64,000 nt of DNA from Dipylidium caninum. Lineage: Eukaryota; Platyhelminthes; Cestoda; Cyclophyllidea; Dipylidiidae. The DNA lies in assembly GCA_017562135.1 (NCBI GenBank), contig QEYB01001430.1, positions 1-64,000 on the forward strand, in the 5' to 3' direction. A program made the position numbers and the translations under genes. Below are positions 12,235 through 25,616 of the stretch, one piece after another. The stretch's first letter is position 1. Each line of letters starts with the position of its first letter. The notes beneath the pieces were generated by a model. That model ran no database searches. It saw only the letters and a list, made by a program, of their open reading frames with translations, and was not told the origin of the DNA.

Positions 12235-14342
12235 ATGGAGTCGGAGGAGGTGGTTGGTCCGAGTGCGGTGGTGCGGTGAAGAAGCCGAACGCCTACTTGA
12301 ACCTCAGTCCCATCGTGGGCTCAGCCGAGGAGGTGAAGCCCGAGGTGCGCATCCGCTACCCCACCAGAGCGCCCTTCATGCGCTACATGGAAAAGTTGGT
12401 GGCGCCTAAGGCCAGCGGCGAAAGGGCGCTGTTGGAGAAGCGACCAGCACCGGGTTACATGCTCCAGCCTTGGCCGAAGAGCAACCCCTTCACCATGATA
12501 AAAAATGAACGCATCAAGGAGCTGCGCAGACAAGCGGATGACCGACGCAAGAGCGAGCTAACACGATGCCGCGAATCCGGAAATGTCGCGCACAAGGTTC
12601 CACGACAGTGCCGACAACACTTCACAGCCTACAATAATCTCAAAGAACTCATTTATGAGGAGAATCTCAAGGAGGTGCACGCACATGGAAGGCTTTTCGG
12701 ACCACCAGAAATGACCTTTCAACCAAGAAAAAAACACAACGTCCCGTTGCTGGAACAGACAGAGAATGAAACGGATCTGATGAAGGACGCCAAGGACACA
12801 GAGGACGAAAAACACGGCGGCTCGTCCGGTGAAAGTGGGACCAGCAAGCGCACGGACACGAATTCTCTCGATTCCTCGCAGAAGGAGAGTGTGTACGATG
12901 AGACCCTGGCGCCGCAGGCGTCGCAAGACGAGCCATCGAACAGGTCCTCCACCACGCGTTCGGTGAACACGGCGGCCGGGGCTCCGGCCTTCAGCTCCTC
13001 CGCGCATCGGCCGCGCTCCCTCGAGCCGTGCAATGACAACTTTGACCAGCTAAACACGTTTATCAACGACCGCAAAAAGGTTTGCCTGGTGAATTTAGCC
13101 ATTCGAACAAAAGAAGGTGAGATAAACCGATTGAATAAAATGTTGGAGGATGAGGCGCAATTCTTGGCAAATGAAGAGAAAGAACTCATCATTCGACACG
13201 ACGAGCACGACAAGTACCTGAAGGCGATCTGCTTGAAGACAGCGGAGGCCATTAAGAAGGCCGACAAGGAGACTCGCAAACGCATTCAGATCACGGACAA
13301 AATCAAACGGACACGCTACAAACTCGCACACATGAATGCGGAGTGCATTAAGTTGGAAGAGGAGTTCCTGCGCTTGAGTACATACAAGGACTTCCTCGAT
13401 TCAGTCGCTAAGACGCTTGAGGAGAACAGAGCAGCCGACCAGCGAGCAGCAATGAAGTTCATCGCGGGCATTGACGACACCGACGGGAAGGTGGAGGAGC
13501 CGGTCCAACCCCCGACTACTGGGGAGGCCACTCAAGACTCCGCGATCAACGCCTTCTTCCGCAGCCCTCAGGACCTGGTGGACATTCTCGCTGAACTCGA
13601 GTCAAACAACTTAACTCTGATTGAAAATGTACAGGAGCAGGAGGAGGCATGCGAGCGTCTACGTCTGAAGGCCGCTAAACTCCAAAAAGCTCTCAACGCC
13701 GAACGCTCAACCGTAGACGAACACATTGCCCGAGAGGAGAATATCATTGCGGAGCTGACGAAGGAAATCATGGATATTGAGAACTCGAGGGAGCAGATTA
13801 AGGAGTTCACCCTATTGGAGCGCTACGACGCCTTCTCCCTCGGCAGCATAGATCAGTTTGACCCGCCCTGGCTTCGGGAATCTCGAACCAGACGAGCACT
13901 CGATGAGGAGGTGGAGAAGCCAACTGTAGGACAGCTTTTGGACATCCTTCATGAACAAATCTACAAACTCTACGTCAAGATATTTGGTGCGGGGGGGACA
14001 ACACGGCCAGACATCTTAGTTATGCTGAAAATGCTTGAATCTGTCATCGACGATCTTGCCCGCAGTCTTGGAAAGTACAGTCGACTGCAAGTACTGAAAG
14101 CCAAGAAGACGGTAGACGAGCACAACCGATTTTTGGCACGACAGCGTCAGAAGGAGGTGGAGGCCTTGGCGCATGAGGCGAAGTTGAAGAGGGCAATTGA
14201 GAAGACCAAGGAGCCGCCGAGGTGGCACCGCGGTCGCCGCATTGTCTACCGCTCACAGCCCCTCAGGGAGGAAATGGCCGGCGTGGAGGCGCATCAAGAA
14301 GCGGCCATTGTGGAGGACTCGGACGCCGATTTATTTGCGTAA
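12235..14342 (+). CDS. CFAP100: CFAP100 (CCDC37, MIA1-type) ciliary coiled-coil protein
   Basis: CFAP100 proteins help attach and regulate inner dynein arms on the axoneme of motile cilia (known for the family, MIA1 in Chlamydomonas). I read exon 1 12235-12275, a 32-nt intron and exon 2 12308-14342, giving about 691 residues (human about 611). The long frame extends upstream without an ATG; the chosen ATG at 12235 joins it in phase through a GT-AG intron. Visible family marks: an N-terminal NPF motif followed by basic helix; a DUF4200 coiled coil near residues 250-370 (NRLNKMLEDEAQFLANEEKE, then KDFLDSVAK); more heptad-rich helix; and a C-terminal basic RGRRIVYRS close to the family's GR..FRS tail. 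The coding exon is essentially intronless. The first in-frame ATG without the small intron would be 12378. Identity is confident; the start is moderately so. Confidence 0.88.
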
Positions 14343-14437
14343 CATCGGGGCTCGATGCGGGACAAGTAGGCTGACAAAATGACTTCTTCCCACTGGGCAA
14401 CGAGAGTGCGAAGAATAATGCTGTCACGAGGTGTACA

Positions 14438-14443
14438 AATAAA
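14438..14443 (+). terminator. Poly(A) signal of CFAP100
   Basis: AATAAA lies about 95 bases after the CFAP100 stop codon on the same strand. Confidence 0.7.
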
Positions 14444-15383
14444 CAATCGAGCTTTTAGAGAAGTTTGAAGCGTTTCTTTGAATAGCACAAGAATGACCAA
14501 GTGGACAGAAGCGCGGTCGCGAGGTGGGAGTTGACACCACTGAGTCCTCTTTTATGTCATTTTTCGCTTACAAAACGATGTCTACTTGGTTTTACTAGGA
14601 ATCCTTGTCCACTTCCAGACTGATTTCTCCTACATTCAAAGATCGCGGGCAGAAGACCGTTCAGTTTTCCATGTTACGAGGCTCAGAGAAAAACCTCAAC
14701 ATCCGGCGGTAAGCAAAACTCCTCTGGTCCAGTGTTGAGCGACTCCTGCGTTGGAATTTCCCCCTCCAAAATAACCGGCTTTCGGGCCTATCGTTGATGC
14801 CCTCCTTTTGCCTCACAATGCATTCCATCAGGCGCTTAACCGACGTTCTGCACAAAGAGCATAAGTTAGACCGAGGAAAGTGCAGACTCGCCCAGAACCC
14901 TAGTTAAGCACAGAGAGTCTTAGCCCGGGGTGAGGAGTGGGGACAAATTTGCGCGGAAGAACAGTTCTACTGAGTCAGAGGCAGTAGAATTTGCGCTCCT
15001 CCCGTTCCAATGGCCGGTTGGGTGATGAAACGGCCATGCGCAGGAAGCAAAACAAAGTGCAGCCATTTAGACGACCTTTTGGGACATTCCAAAGGCTGAA
15101 TAAAAGCAGTAATTCGCCGTGAAAACTGATTGAGGTAACAGCCAAGGTCACAGCGCTGGCCTCCTTACACGACGGCGGCGGTGTTTAGTGAAATGAAACC
15201 GTCCCAACCTGCAGCTGGTCGATGCTTCAACTCTCGCTCCATGCTCATTCAAATGACATGGCGCTGCAGACGATTAGGCATGGTTCTATTTCATATTGTC
15301 AAAAAAGCCTTTAAAGAATACAATCACAATTCGGAATGGTCAATAGAGTGGAAGGGCGAATTCGATAGACACGCCGTCCTCCA
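14444..15383. other. CFAP100-MFSD11 convergent intergenic region
   Basis: Two genes end here tail to tail. I see no further coding exon. No clear AATAAA for MFSD11 was found on the minus strand, so its 3' UTR end is unknown. Confidence 0.5.
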
Positions 15384-18300
15384 TCAAAGCTGAGGCAGCA
15401 TCACCGGCGGATGATGAGAGGGAGCAAATTTGCGTTGGGCAAACAAGAGGCACCCGATGCCCACAATTGCACAACACGCAAAAATCAGCACTTGCCAGTG
15501 CAGGTAGAGAACTGAGCTGTAGAAGAAGGCGATGGCTGATGCGATCGACTGAAAGGGGAGGGGGGGGGGAAAGTCACAACCTGCAAGTCTGAGCTTTTGA
15601 CTGCCAGTCAAATGCGAGGCAAGTAAAGGGTGCAATCCCCTTCTCACCTCTTCTCTGTACTACGTTCGCCCTCATTAAAACTTTAGCGCTGTCTTATACG
15701 CATCCAAATCGTAGGCTGTCTAAATGTCAACCCTCTGAGCCTCAGATAAGGAAACAACGTCAGCTTTAAAGCATCTGCTTAGCCAATAAACAAGTCCGTG
15801 CTAATGATGAGTGGGTAAAATTACTGGGCCCACAGGCGTGGCGTCTAAACAAGGGTTCGGAAGGTCTTGGTCCCTCAAATCACGTTGTCAAGAAGGTTTA
15901 GTTTAAAACCTCAAGGTGACTTGGTGCAGCAAAGTAGGAATAAAGGTGAAAGGTTGGGAGAGAATGATGGAGGAGCTGAACCTTAACTATTATTAGGAGT
16001 AAAAATATTACCCGAGTCCATACGTACTTGAGTGAATTTGAAAAGAGCAAAGGCGGTAGCAGTGGCGGCTGCATCACGATCCGTTGGGAAGACCTTCCCA
16101 ATGAGAACAGAAATTTGTGCATTCCACAGAGAGTCATTCAAGCCGAGGAGAAAGGCCACAAACATAGCTAAGTAGACGCTGGCAAAAGAGATGACAATAA
16201 TAATTTTAACTTCAATATGTCCTTAGTCAAAAGTCGGTGAAGGCGGTTAGCTTAGCTTTGAATAAGAAATAACGAGTACTACTTGAAATGAAGGCGGGAC
16301 TACGAATGCACCAAAATGCACTTTCGGGGGTGCAAGGCAGTGCAAAGAACAGCACACAATCTCTCGAATTCCATCGCTTCGACGACCGCAGCGCCGTGGT
16401 GGCTGGTAACTGACCTATGGGCTATGAGAATGACTGTGGAAGTAAATGGACCCGCCACCATTATACTGATATCAACGCCGTTTAACCAAAGCCCTGCAGT
16501 GTCGAGTCTTTGCACCAGAGCACTTCCTAATCCCCTTAATGCCCCTCTCACCTCCGTGCTGGTTAGGGTTATACCACAGAACGAAGAAGTGCCAACAGAC
16601 TTGTCTTGGCACACCGCGACTAGTGGCGGCGACGACGAAGGGAGCTCGCAAGTGCCTTCTGGTTGACTTTTTCAATCCTCACAATCAGCCAGTCGGCGCC
16701 ACACATCTCTCGTACATGTATGAGCTCGGGTAGAAAACGTAGCCTCCCGTTAAAAATACTAACGAAGTGAAAGCACAAGCAAAAAGCCTTCAACTGTAAA
16801 TGTGCCGAAGCGAGGGGAATCAACAGTCAGGCCGGTAGGTGGGCAAAAACACCTAATTCATGTGCATACGTTCAAGATATTTAAACTTACTAAAAAAAGA
16901 GTGACCGTTTCGGAGACAGCCAATCAGGTCTCTAGACGTTTTACCTTGAAGGCTTTGGTCTTTGATGCTCGACGCAAAGACTGTCAGCCACTAGATTACG
17001 TCGGCTTTGAGGAAACGCATTATGTATTTTCTATAAGTTGCCTACGCCACCGATCAAGACGGAGAGGTGGCACCATCACTCATAATCCTAATCCCTCGTA
17101 GAATGACAATCTCAGCAGTGACTACTCGAGAGACAAAAGAGAAGCAGTCCTGTATGGCCGAAACATACGTGGCCAAATCAGATGCCGTCAATCAGCCTAA
17201 TCGGTGTGATGGTGCCAAACAAGGTGACTTAAGGGGACACCCACCTGGGTTGAATAAATGCGGTTGAAGAGGTTTCCCGAATCGGCGCCTCCGCCGGGAC
17301 CATGAGGAATGAGAGTAGGGCACTCAGAATGGCCGAGACGAAGGCGACGACCATAACAATGGCCGGGTGAATTCTGTCACCACCGTGTGCGGTCACTTGG
17401 CCACCTAAGGCGGAAAAAGAAAGGTGCAACACGTTTTGCCATTCACCTACTTCACCCTGTATTATACGACCATTGGCGAAATGCACGCTAAAATCTATAA
17501 ACATATCAAGATGTTTACAAGGAGATTCAACTGTTCCGAATTTTTCAAACAGCTTATAAACTAAAAATCCATGACGGGAAAACCAAATGGTACAATTAGA
17601 TGGTTCCATTAAATTCAGAGATTGTGTAAAAAAATTAAACTAAGAATTTTAAGATTCCTTTTCACAAAAGTCCGCACACATACATGGTTCAGTTGAACCA
17701 TTTCGATAAAAGATATTAAAGGGGAATTGGCTATATTCAAAGTCCCCAGACCAATCCTGTCGCCAACAGATGGCTGATGATTAAGTGCATACAAAATTGG
17801 CAACTGATTAACGTTTAAAGAAAGAAAGAGCAAAAGTGTTTGCTAACATGTGTCGATTTTACCCTCCCCATCGACTAAGTCCTCCTTCCTCATACAAGTA
17901 CAACTTGGCTTCAAAGACCAAAAAGATACTCATTTCCCAAAGGGGATAAGTTGACCTACCAATAAGTCCACCACAACCAATAAAAATTCCCGCCAGACCG
18001 ATGTACGACTTGGCCCTCGCTCCGAACACCATCATTCTACTCAAACATGTCCCGTAAACTCCGGAATAAAAGGTTACATTTATGCCTACAAGGAGGAAAA
18101 CAGGGATACACACGATTGCCCCTAAGTGAACAAGTCAAAGCCAAGGGGCACCACCAACAACCCACATGTGTACCTGTGAAACACGTTGCGACCAAAATGG
18201 CCAACATTATTGGTGTCTTGAGCAGTCGGAAGCACTGGGCTGCAGAAAGAAAAGACACGAAATTAATGATATGCAAGTCTGCAAGGCGAGATCGGCCTAC

Positions 18301-19928
18301 AATTCTAATGTACTTTTAAACAAAAAGTGAGAAAAAAACGACTGCCACTTCTCCTACCACGTAGACAAACTTATTTCATATTCTAATTCACCACAAGCAG
18401 TATGTCACCATTCGGTACTTCAGATCAGAGTTCAGGCAAAAAAACCATATATTCCTCACGTAAACCCAAGAATAGGTAAAATTCTCAAACCAAGATCTAT
18501 TCGATGCGGTTCAAGAAATTCTATAAAGAAAACACTCAAAACCAGACGTAGCCAGCTTGCAGTAAAGAAAAATACGGACCGTCGTTTGCAGATAATGCCC
18601 ATATAAAGCCGGCTAATAAGTAGAAGTGGATGAGAGAAAGGTGGATAGACGTTCTTTTGTGATGAGTTAAACACTCGCAAAAAAGGAAATACTGGTGTTG
18701 TTATATCCTTTTTATAAAATATTGCATAATAGATCATGAAATCTTACAAAAAGGCGGCAATATAAAGCAGCCTCGAACTGTGTAGGCATCTTGGGGAACG
18801 CATTCATGGACTTTTTACTCACCAATAGTCGGCTTAGTAGAACCACCTGAGTCACGATTTTGATTGGATCTAGGTTAACGAAAAAAAAAGGTATTTCGTT
18901 TATACAATGGCAATGCCATGATACCATGCTATACTACAATTTTCCAAGGCAAAAACGAAACCAAGTACGACATATGCCTTACCCAGGCAAGCTGAAAGAG
19001 TAAGACAATATAACCAAGAGATGTAAAATTTGAGCAGATTATGACCAATTGCAGCCTACAGCATAGTAGCATCTGAAACGGCAGATGGTGAGGCCTCGTT
19101 CACACTTCCACTCTCTCGAGGCGCATCAATTTGCTCCCGACCCGGCATAGGGGAGGGCAGGCAAAAGAAAAGGAGACATCCACCTGAACCAATGGCGCAC
19201 AAAACCGCGTACATTGGAACACGAACAGTGGATGTGATCGAGGTAACGTTCGTGAGATAGAAATAAGCAAATAAACCACCTATAAGAGTGCTTTACAAAT
19301 GACCATAATGAACAAAATAACCTCGTTTGAAAGAGAATCCAAAATATACCAAAATTCCGACTTAAATTGCGTTCATTTGAACAAGCAGTGATGAAAACAC
19401 CTTGAGCAGTCCACAGAACTTAGATGTACAAAGCTGAGTTCATAAAAGTAAGATCCTACCCGCAGCTCCGCAACCAACAATGACTGAGGCGAGGTAGATG
19501 AGCCAATTCAGGGGCTTGATAAAAACGGACAAGAAGAAACTAAAGCCATCTGGGGAAAATCAATGTTTACATGTACGCGAGAGATCCTATAAGCATGCCA
19601 AATTTCGGCCTTATCCACGACACGATAAACGGGGACACGCAGTTAAAGGTTGCACATCCGACATACACGAGTGCAAGGCTATTTGGTATTTGTTATAACT
19701 ATTCTCCTACCTCAAGTAGCCAGAAGCCGTGAATGAATCTCCGTATTCTTTCCTGGCTCCTTCCAAAACACTCTCCTAAAGGATGTGTTATACCGTCAAT
19801 ATATTTGTTACATTTGCCTGGGAAGCAGTGCTGAAAGCTGTAAATACGAGGAAGAAGGCTAGTCCAACACCAACCACCAACAGAAAATTTCTTTTACGGT
19901 TATCAATGTGTGTGTTGAATACTATCAT
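15384..19928 (-). CDS. MFSD11: MFSD11-type UNC93-like major facilitator membrane protein
   Basis: MFSD11 is a multi-pass membrane protein of the UNC93/MFS family whose substrate is unknown. Exons read on the minus strand: 19928-19812, 19775-19711, 19678-19571, 19539-19460, 19418-19322, 19290 to about 19085, then 18239-18174, 18085-17960, 17404-17245, 16178-16028 and 15548-15384 (stop). Apart from the unresolved 19085/18239 link, all junctions are in phase with GT-AG ends. Family motifs: VVGVGLAFFLVFTAF in helix 1; LWTAQG followed by NFGIFW; FYSGVYGTC; KSYIGLAGIFIG; LLGLNDSLWNAQ; FALFKFTQ joined to SIASAIAFFYS. Several early introns are only 31-41 nt. One large intron (17244-16179) carries a plus-strand open frame I could not assign. 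The loop between helices 6 and 7 is not fully resolved. Confidence 0.88.
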
Positions 19929-20515
19929 CTTAATAGAGGAATAATAGTGGCAAATAAAAGGCAATGAGAGATAAAAATATGGCTCAAGCCCAATGCAAGC
20001 GCGTTCCAGTCTCACATTGGCATTGATGCACACGGATCCAAGGCCGTTAGTCAGAACAGTTGAAGAAACATTACAAATTATTTCTATTTCATTTGATACT
20101 AGCAGAATATTATCAACTTTTACCTTGAAATTTTATTTGTTTGCATATAATACCTGGAAACACGTGACCAAGGACCGACATGAGCGATAGATGTAACAAC
20201 CACAGTAAGATCTAAGAATCCGCTTTTCTGAAAAATCTCCAGAGTCAAAATTTTCCACTTTGCGAAATCAAACACGAACTATACCTTTATAAAAATTGCA
20301 TACTTGACAATCAGGGCCGATTATTCGTCGTAGGACGTTTCGTTCCTGAGGCCGACTGACAAGTTGAGCTATGTTGAACGATGTAGAGTTGAGTAATGTT
20401 AAAGGCTCAACTAACTGAGCACGAGTGAAAACGTGAGAAGGATGAGTGATAATCGAGAGTGAGTTGTCATAAAGAACCGTTATATACGTCCGCTGCTATC
20501 ACCCCTCACTCAGTT

Positions 20516-20632
20516 CCACTTCTGCGCTGGTCGACGTTCGCAGCCTCCGCGATTAAACAGCCTTCCACTCAAATGGCATGGCACTCCATCACATCCGGGC
20601 GGTTGCATCCTCCTCCACGGAAGTGGTCGAGT
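20516..20632 (+). repeat. Dispersed repeat, copy A of an inverted pair
   Basis: This sequence reappears in reverse complement at 22015-22143. Shared blocks include CCACTCAAATGGCAT, CATCACATCCGGG and a CTGCGC...ACGTT.GCA.CCTC.GCG series. Identity by eye is roughly 70%. The copies face each other across about 1.4 kb and could be terminal repeats of an old transposon or two independent copies of a short interspersed element. Confidence 0.6.
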
Positions 20633-22014
20633 GTGACGATGTGGGGGTAAAGAGCCCTGCATGTGGAGAACCAAAGGGGACAGGAGAGGCAGAAGAACAC
20701 CTTCACTTGTCTTCCCCGAGGCACGCCAGGTCATTCGCAAAATGGTCGTCTTCTTTCGCTCCATCCGTCTCTCCTGGTGCAGCTCGTGGATTGGAGCGTG
20801 GACAGACCCACCACTGTCATCTCAAAACCCCTCCAGGTACGAAACCATCACATGGTTAGCACTGTTGATTGCCTTCTTCTCCCTCCAACTAGTTTGTCAT
20901 TCTGTGGTAAAAAGGGTGACTGCAACGTATTTTGCTAAGTGATCTTTAAAAATGAATATCACGACTTAGAGTTCCTTGCGGTGGTGACTAACTAAATGAG
21001 AAGACCAGGCTCCGCGTCGACGGGTGGAAACGCTGTATGCCAACGAGGCCGTAGTGCCGGCACTTCGACTCACCTCGGGAGAAGGCAGACTGGCTGCCTC
21101 GACTCCATCTGCAAGTTTGCCTCGCCCTGTGTCCAAACTGGCTCAAGGCCGCGCTTCTAACGCCGTCTCTCGCGCCTACAAACAAGCCAACCCTGGCCAA
21201 ATGGGCAAATAAATAGCAGTCCAAGTCCAGCCCGATGCTAATCACTTTTTTGACATGAGCTCGTCTTGTTCAGCCCCACAGTGACACATACCGGACAGTC
21301 AGTGATCAAGGGAGCACAGGCAACGCTAACGTAGTCGTTCGAGAAGCACCGCGGTGATATGACGACTCTGCAGAAGGTAAACAACCACTCGTCGAACGGC
21401 TAGTCGGCTTATTATAGAAGAAAGGGCTTTTGTGATGATTGCAAGATGAGCTAACTGCATGTTTGACCGATGAAATTGACATTTGGACCAGCACACAGTC
21501 CACTACTTAACCTTTCCCCTCATTACATGTATCCCTTGACAGCCGACCAAAGCCTCGACGGGACAAACAGAATCGGAGGGGAATGAATGCGGTGGGGAGG
21601 AGGACGGAGGACGGAGTGCAGAGTGAAAAGTTCCGTGCAACAGACTTATACGTCGCCTCACATTCTCGCGACGAAGGCACTGGCAACAGGGCGAGGTGGG
21701 GGAAGGCGAAACACCCCGAATAAGACGACCTCGACCCACAGCCTATTCATCACCGAACCGATTGGCTGACAAGTCAACTGACTCACTATCAGTCGGACCC
21801 ACTGACCCCGGGGATCAGCGACAAGACCTAAGCGCAATTTGCGAATAGCCGACACATTGACCTAATTTGACATTTGACCACATTCCATGCTACGGCCAAT
21901 CAACCCCCTCCGCCGCCTGTCGTTGCCCCACACCGCCCCTTCGCCGCGCCATAGCCTCAGCGGCACCTTGGAGAAGCCTGCGAGAAGGTGAAAATTGGAA
22001 CAGGGCCGGTAGTC

Positions 22015-22143
22015 TGCCACTTTCGAGAAATGAGAAGCAACAACCCGGATGTGATGAAGCGGCACATGGTGATATGCCATTTGAGTGGATTGCTGTCTCC
22101 GCGCAGAGGATGCAAACGTCAATGACTCGCGCAGATGCGGAAA
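22015..22143 (-). repeat. Dispersed repeat, copy B of an inverted pair
   Basis: Reverse-complement partner of 20516-20632, with the same blocks in the same order. No transposase frame is visible between the two copies. Confidence 0.6.
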
Positions 22144-23024
22144 CTGGAGCGAACGGTGGGAGAAGAGAAGGCACAAGACTGCCGGATCGAATGCATGTCA
22201 CGCTTCTTTCACCGCCACTACCGCATCAATACAACTTGTCCTTCACACTCCCTCCTTCCTCCTCCCTTGATGGCTTGTTGAGGCGGGAGAAGTTTACCTT
22301 ACCCACGTCCACTCTACAAAAGGGTAGTTGTTGAGCTGGTGCAAAAGGCAGAGGGAGCCGTCTCCCGCTCCCCGTTCATAACAATCGAAGCGCTTGTATT
22401 TAAAAACAGATCCGTCACGTTGACTTAGTGTAGGCTTTTAAACTGTGCCCTATCAGCTACTTCATGATGTCCCGTTTGAAATAATCGAAGCATCCAACAT
22501 TCTCGGATGCGCTCGGGACAACGCCATGTCCCCCACCACAACTTCACCAGCAGCCTCATCTCGCTTGCCTTACTGAAAAGGCAGAACAGGTGTACTCCTA
22601 TCTGACACGAACAGTCTCCCAGACTAGCATAAGCTTCATGCAGACAGACACCAACTCCTGTTCGCCTCAGCTAAATGGAAAAACGTAAAACGAGGAAAAA
22701 GGCAGTAATGAGAACACTTTAAACCACCGAAACGTCCACTTAGCCAAACGCATCCTCTCCAGAAGACCCTGCCGAGCGCCGCCAAACTCGACAGTAGCGT
22801 CCTCCTAATATGGTTTTCAGCGGTAGGAAACAACTTTCCTTCCACACAAACGTAAGTACACAAGACTTCAAAACAATGTACAAAAAAACCAATGTCGAAA
22901 AATGGGCTACAAAACTACCTCCAAGCATTTTTACAAATTGCTATGCAAACTGTTCGTCCCTAAGAAAGCACAATAGACTTTAACAAAAAATTCAGGCAAG
23001 TAGACAGATGAAGGAGGTCAGGAT

Positions 23025-25616
23025 TCATAAATTACTATGGGGAGTCTTGCCGGAGACAGCACTCTGATTCGAGTAGGTTTTTTGCCTGTAGCCGCCTTGG
23101 TGATTATGACGATGTAGACTACGGCTTGCATTCACACCCCTTCGACGATTAAATGTCGGCGCCTTCTGAGGTGCTGCAGTAACGGAAGACATGGTTGTGA
23201 AGCCTTGGTCTGCAGAAGATGTCACAACGCCACTACCACCGTCATTTGTCCTCGTTGCGCCCCTGCCTACTGCCATAGGTGACGTTGACAGTGTCTTTAT
23301 CCTCGAATTGACAGTAGCCAACCTCAGTTTGTACACCTTATAGGTAACCTGTAGGAGATGGAGGCCCAAGTTATACATATCTACATTCCAAACAATCCAT
23401 GGAAAAGATAAATAGGATCTTGTTTCCACACGTGACCTTAAAAATGTCTTTCATTCTGGATTATCGAGTTCAGAGCAACCGCGTCACTCAACTAATCACG
23501 AAGACAGGCAACATTCTTGTAATCTCATTGTTTGTCACGCACCTAGAGGGATCGTCCCAACGCCAATTGCTCCTAATATTCCAAAAGAATCCAAACATGA
23601 ATTAATGGTTGCTGAAGGTGCATACCTTGATTCATTTAATCATTAACTCTTGCAATATCGAACGGGCAAATAAATGTTACTATTTCTTCATTTTTTATTC
23701 GTTTTCAGTGTATTGGCGCAGTCGTCGACTTGTTTTGACATCACTTCGGATTAAACTGCCACTCAAGGTTTTCGGCCATGCATCAAATTCCACCAAGATA
23801 GGTAAATGACTCAAGACATTAATTTCTACGAACTCTACACTTGAACACAAATTTAAGTATTCCACAAAACTGAAAATATTGCATCATGTGTTTCAACTAT
23901 CACTCCCAACAATTGAAACAAAGTAAAAGGTGCAAGGTGGAGTATTGGAAATTCTCAGAATCACAATCTGAAACGCCAAAGAATAGAGCTAATAGAAGTT
24001 GAAATAAACTTCTGTCAAATTCTAACCAATGGTGCCTCCAAGAGACAGAACCACAATTATCGACAAAAACCGAGAAACAAAAAAACAAATGAAGCCTAAC
24101 TTTAAAATAAACCCAATCATCACGTACAAATGTCTTGAATGGCTGATTTGTCACTTAGAGGAATATTTATTACCTCATAATCCCGCAAAAGAGTTTCAAT
24201 TGAAAATCGGTTTTTGGGCTTTGGGGCTCAAATATTGGTGAAAAAACTAACGAGTAACTCAGAAAAGGGAAACACTCACCTTCAGAAAAGCAATTTTCTC
24301 CTGCAGGCGTTTCTGCTCCTCTAGCAAATCTTCTATATTAGCGCTTCCATTGAGCCCTGTCCCCGTCACGTCGTCCACCAAATTCGAAATTCCTGACTTG
24401 AATGGCGTCCGTGGAGAATGATAAGAATGATCATGTCGTCGAACTCTACGATAGGACTTAGGGCTTGTAGGGGGCGAGAAAAGACACGAAGCCACATCGT
24501 CATCGGGTTCAGCAAAGAGGCCGTGTGTATCGCTTAGCTTGCGAGGCTGCTCCTTTCCCACCAGAACCGGAGCTGATATGCACGCTGAGTAAGTAAATTT
24601 ATCCGCGAGATTGTCAACAGTCACCGGATCAACATTTTCATTCGTATCGTAATGACATTCCCTGTCGCTTTTGTTAATAGCGGAAACTGTATTTTCAGAA
24701 AGGACAGTGCGGAGTTGTGGAGTACCGGTAGGGGAGCTGTTCAGTCGAGGAAAATTAACACGATAAGGACTGTGAAGGGAGACCGAGGAGGAACTATCCA
24801 TACCAGACGAGTGTTGGTCGTTGGCAGACACGCTGACCGTTTTCTGTGGAATAGTCGGGATCTTAAACTCGTTAATGGCTTGGTTTACACTAACGCGCGG
24901 TAAAGGAAGGGGATGATATATAGTTTCGGTTTTCACTGGGGTTTGTTCGCTTCCGATTTGATTTTCTTCCACAGGTTTGTCTATAAAAATTACTGTTCTC
25001 CATTAAAGTAAAGACTCAGAAGTAAAGGCAATCCTAGGAAATTTTTAATACGTTTGCAGAAAAAACTTCGCGACAAATAAACACTAAGTCGATAAAAACG
25101 GTTTGTATCAACTGAAAGATATACTACATAACGTACCATCTTTATTACTTAATAATTTAGCTCTAGCTTCGACAACGCGAAGTCGAAATTGAGCATCCAA
25201 TGGATGTTCCCAGATACATATACCAGAACACTTTTGTTGGTAAAAAATCGCTCCATCACGATCCTAGGAATAAATAAAAGGTCCAAAGCAGTCAAAATAT
25301 TTAAGCAATATATCATTCGGATTAGCACAAAAATGAGAGGCTATAGCAAAAAAAAACAGCAAAAGTCGAGAGCGGTGGACATCCTATACGTACGAATTAG
25401 TAGCCTGACCTGCAAGACCAACCAGCCTTTGGGAACCGAAGCCGATACACCTTCACGTGCGATGTGAAGAAGATCCGGTTCATTATCTGGATCGATGCCG
25501 ATATCCTTTGCGTACATCCTAATTTCCTCGTCTGTGGGATTATGATCATCTACTTCGTCAAGAACAGTACAGCTTTCCAAATAACCTCGTGTTACATTAA
25601 AGGATTTGCGATTCAT
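23025..25616 (-). CDS. CEP164: CEP164-like WW-domain centriole distal-appendage protein
   Basis: CEP164 docks the mother centriole at the membrane and starts cilium formation (known). Exons 25616-25410, 25263-25137 and 24980-24280 join in phase. Exon 1 carries the CEP164 signature before the WW domain: PTDEEIRMYAKDIGIDPDNE then LLHIAREG. The WW domain is split by an intron: first Trp in VPKGWLVLQ, second in CIWEHPLDAQFRLRV. Exon 3 (234 codons) is low-complexity Ser/Pro sequence ending in a coiled coil (EEQKRLQEKIAFLK). A further open exon (23348-23025, 108 codons, basic and Ser-rich, TGA) follows a good acceptor and is in a compatible phase, but the exons joining it to 24280 are not resolved and it may belong elsewhere. 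Vertebrate CEP164 is far longer. The WW assignment is firm; the C-terminus is not. Confidence 0.72.

Larger units (their letters stand above)
19929..23024. other. Region with no recognised gene between MFSD11 and the CEP164-like gene
   Basis: It holds the MFSD11 5' flank, an inverted pair of diverged repeats (listed separately) and GC-rich sequence around 20.5-22.4 kb set in AT-rich flanks. Open frames are short, occur on both strands and have no family motif. The GC-rich island may be an inserted element. Confidence 0.45.

Noticed and set aside
12170..12409. Alternative 79-codon frame at the CFAP100 start
   Set aside because: It overlaps exon 1 in another frame and stops soon. The ATG at 12235 with a 32-nt intron leads into the conserved frame.
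16316..16666. 116-codon frame inside a MFSD11 intron
   Set aside because: No recognised motif; the opposite strand is also open. An intronic element remnant is possible but unsupported.
19776..19793. An 18-nt intron in MFSD11
   Set aside because: A GTATAA...TTTAG reading works by frame, but the upstream GTAACA donor gives a 36-nt intron with better alignment to MFSD11, so no extreme intron is needed.
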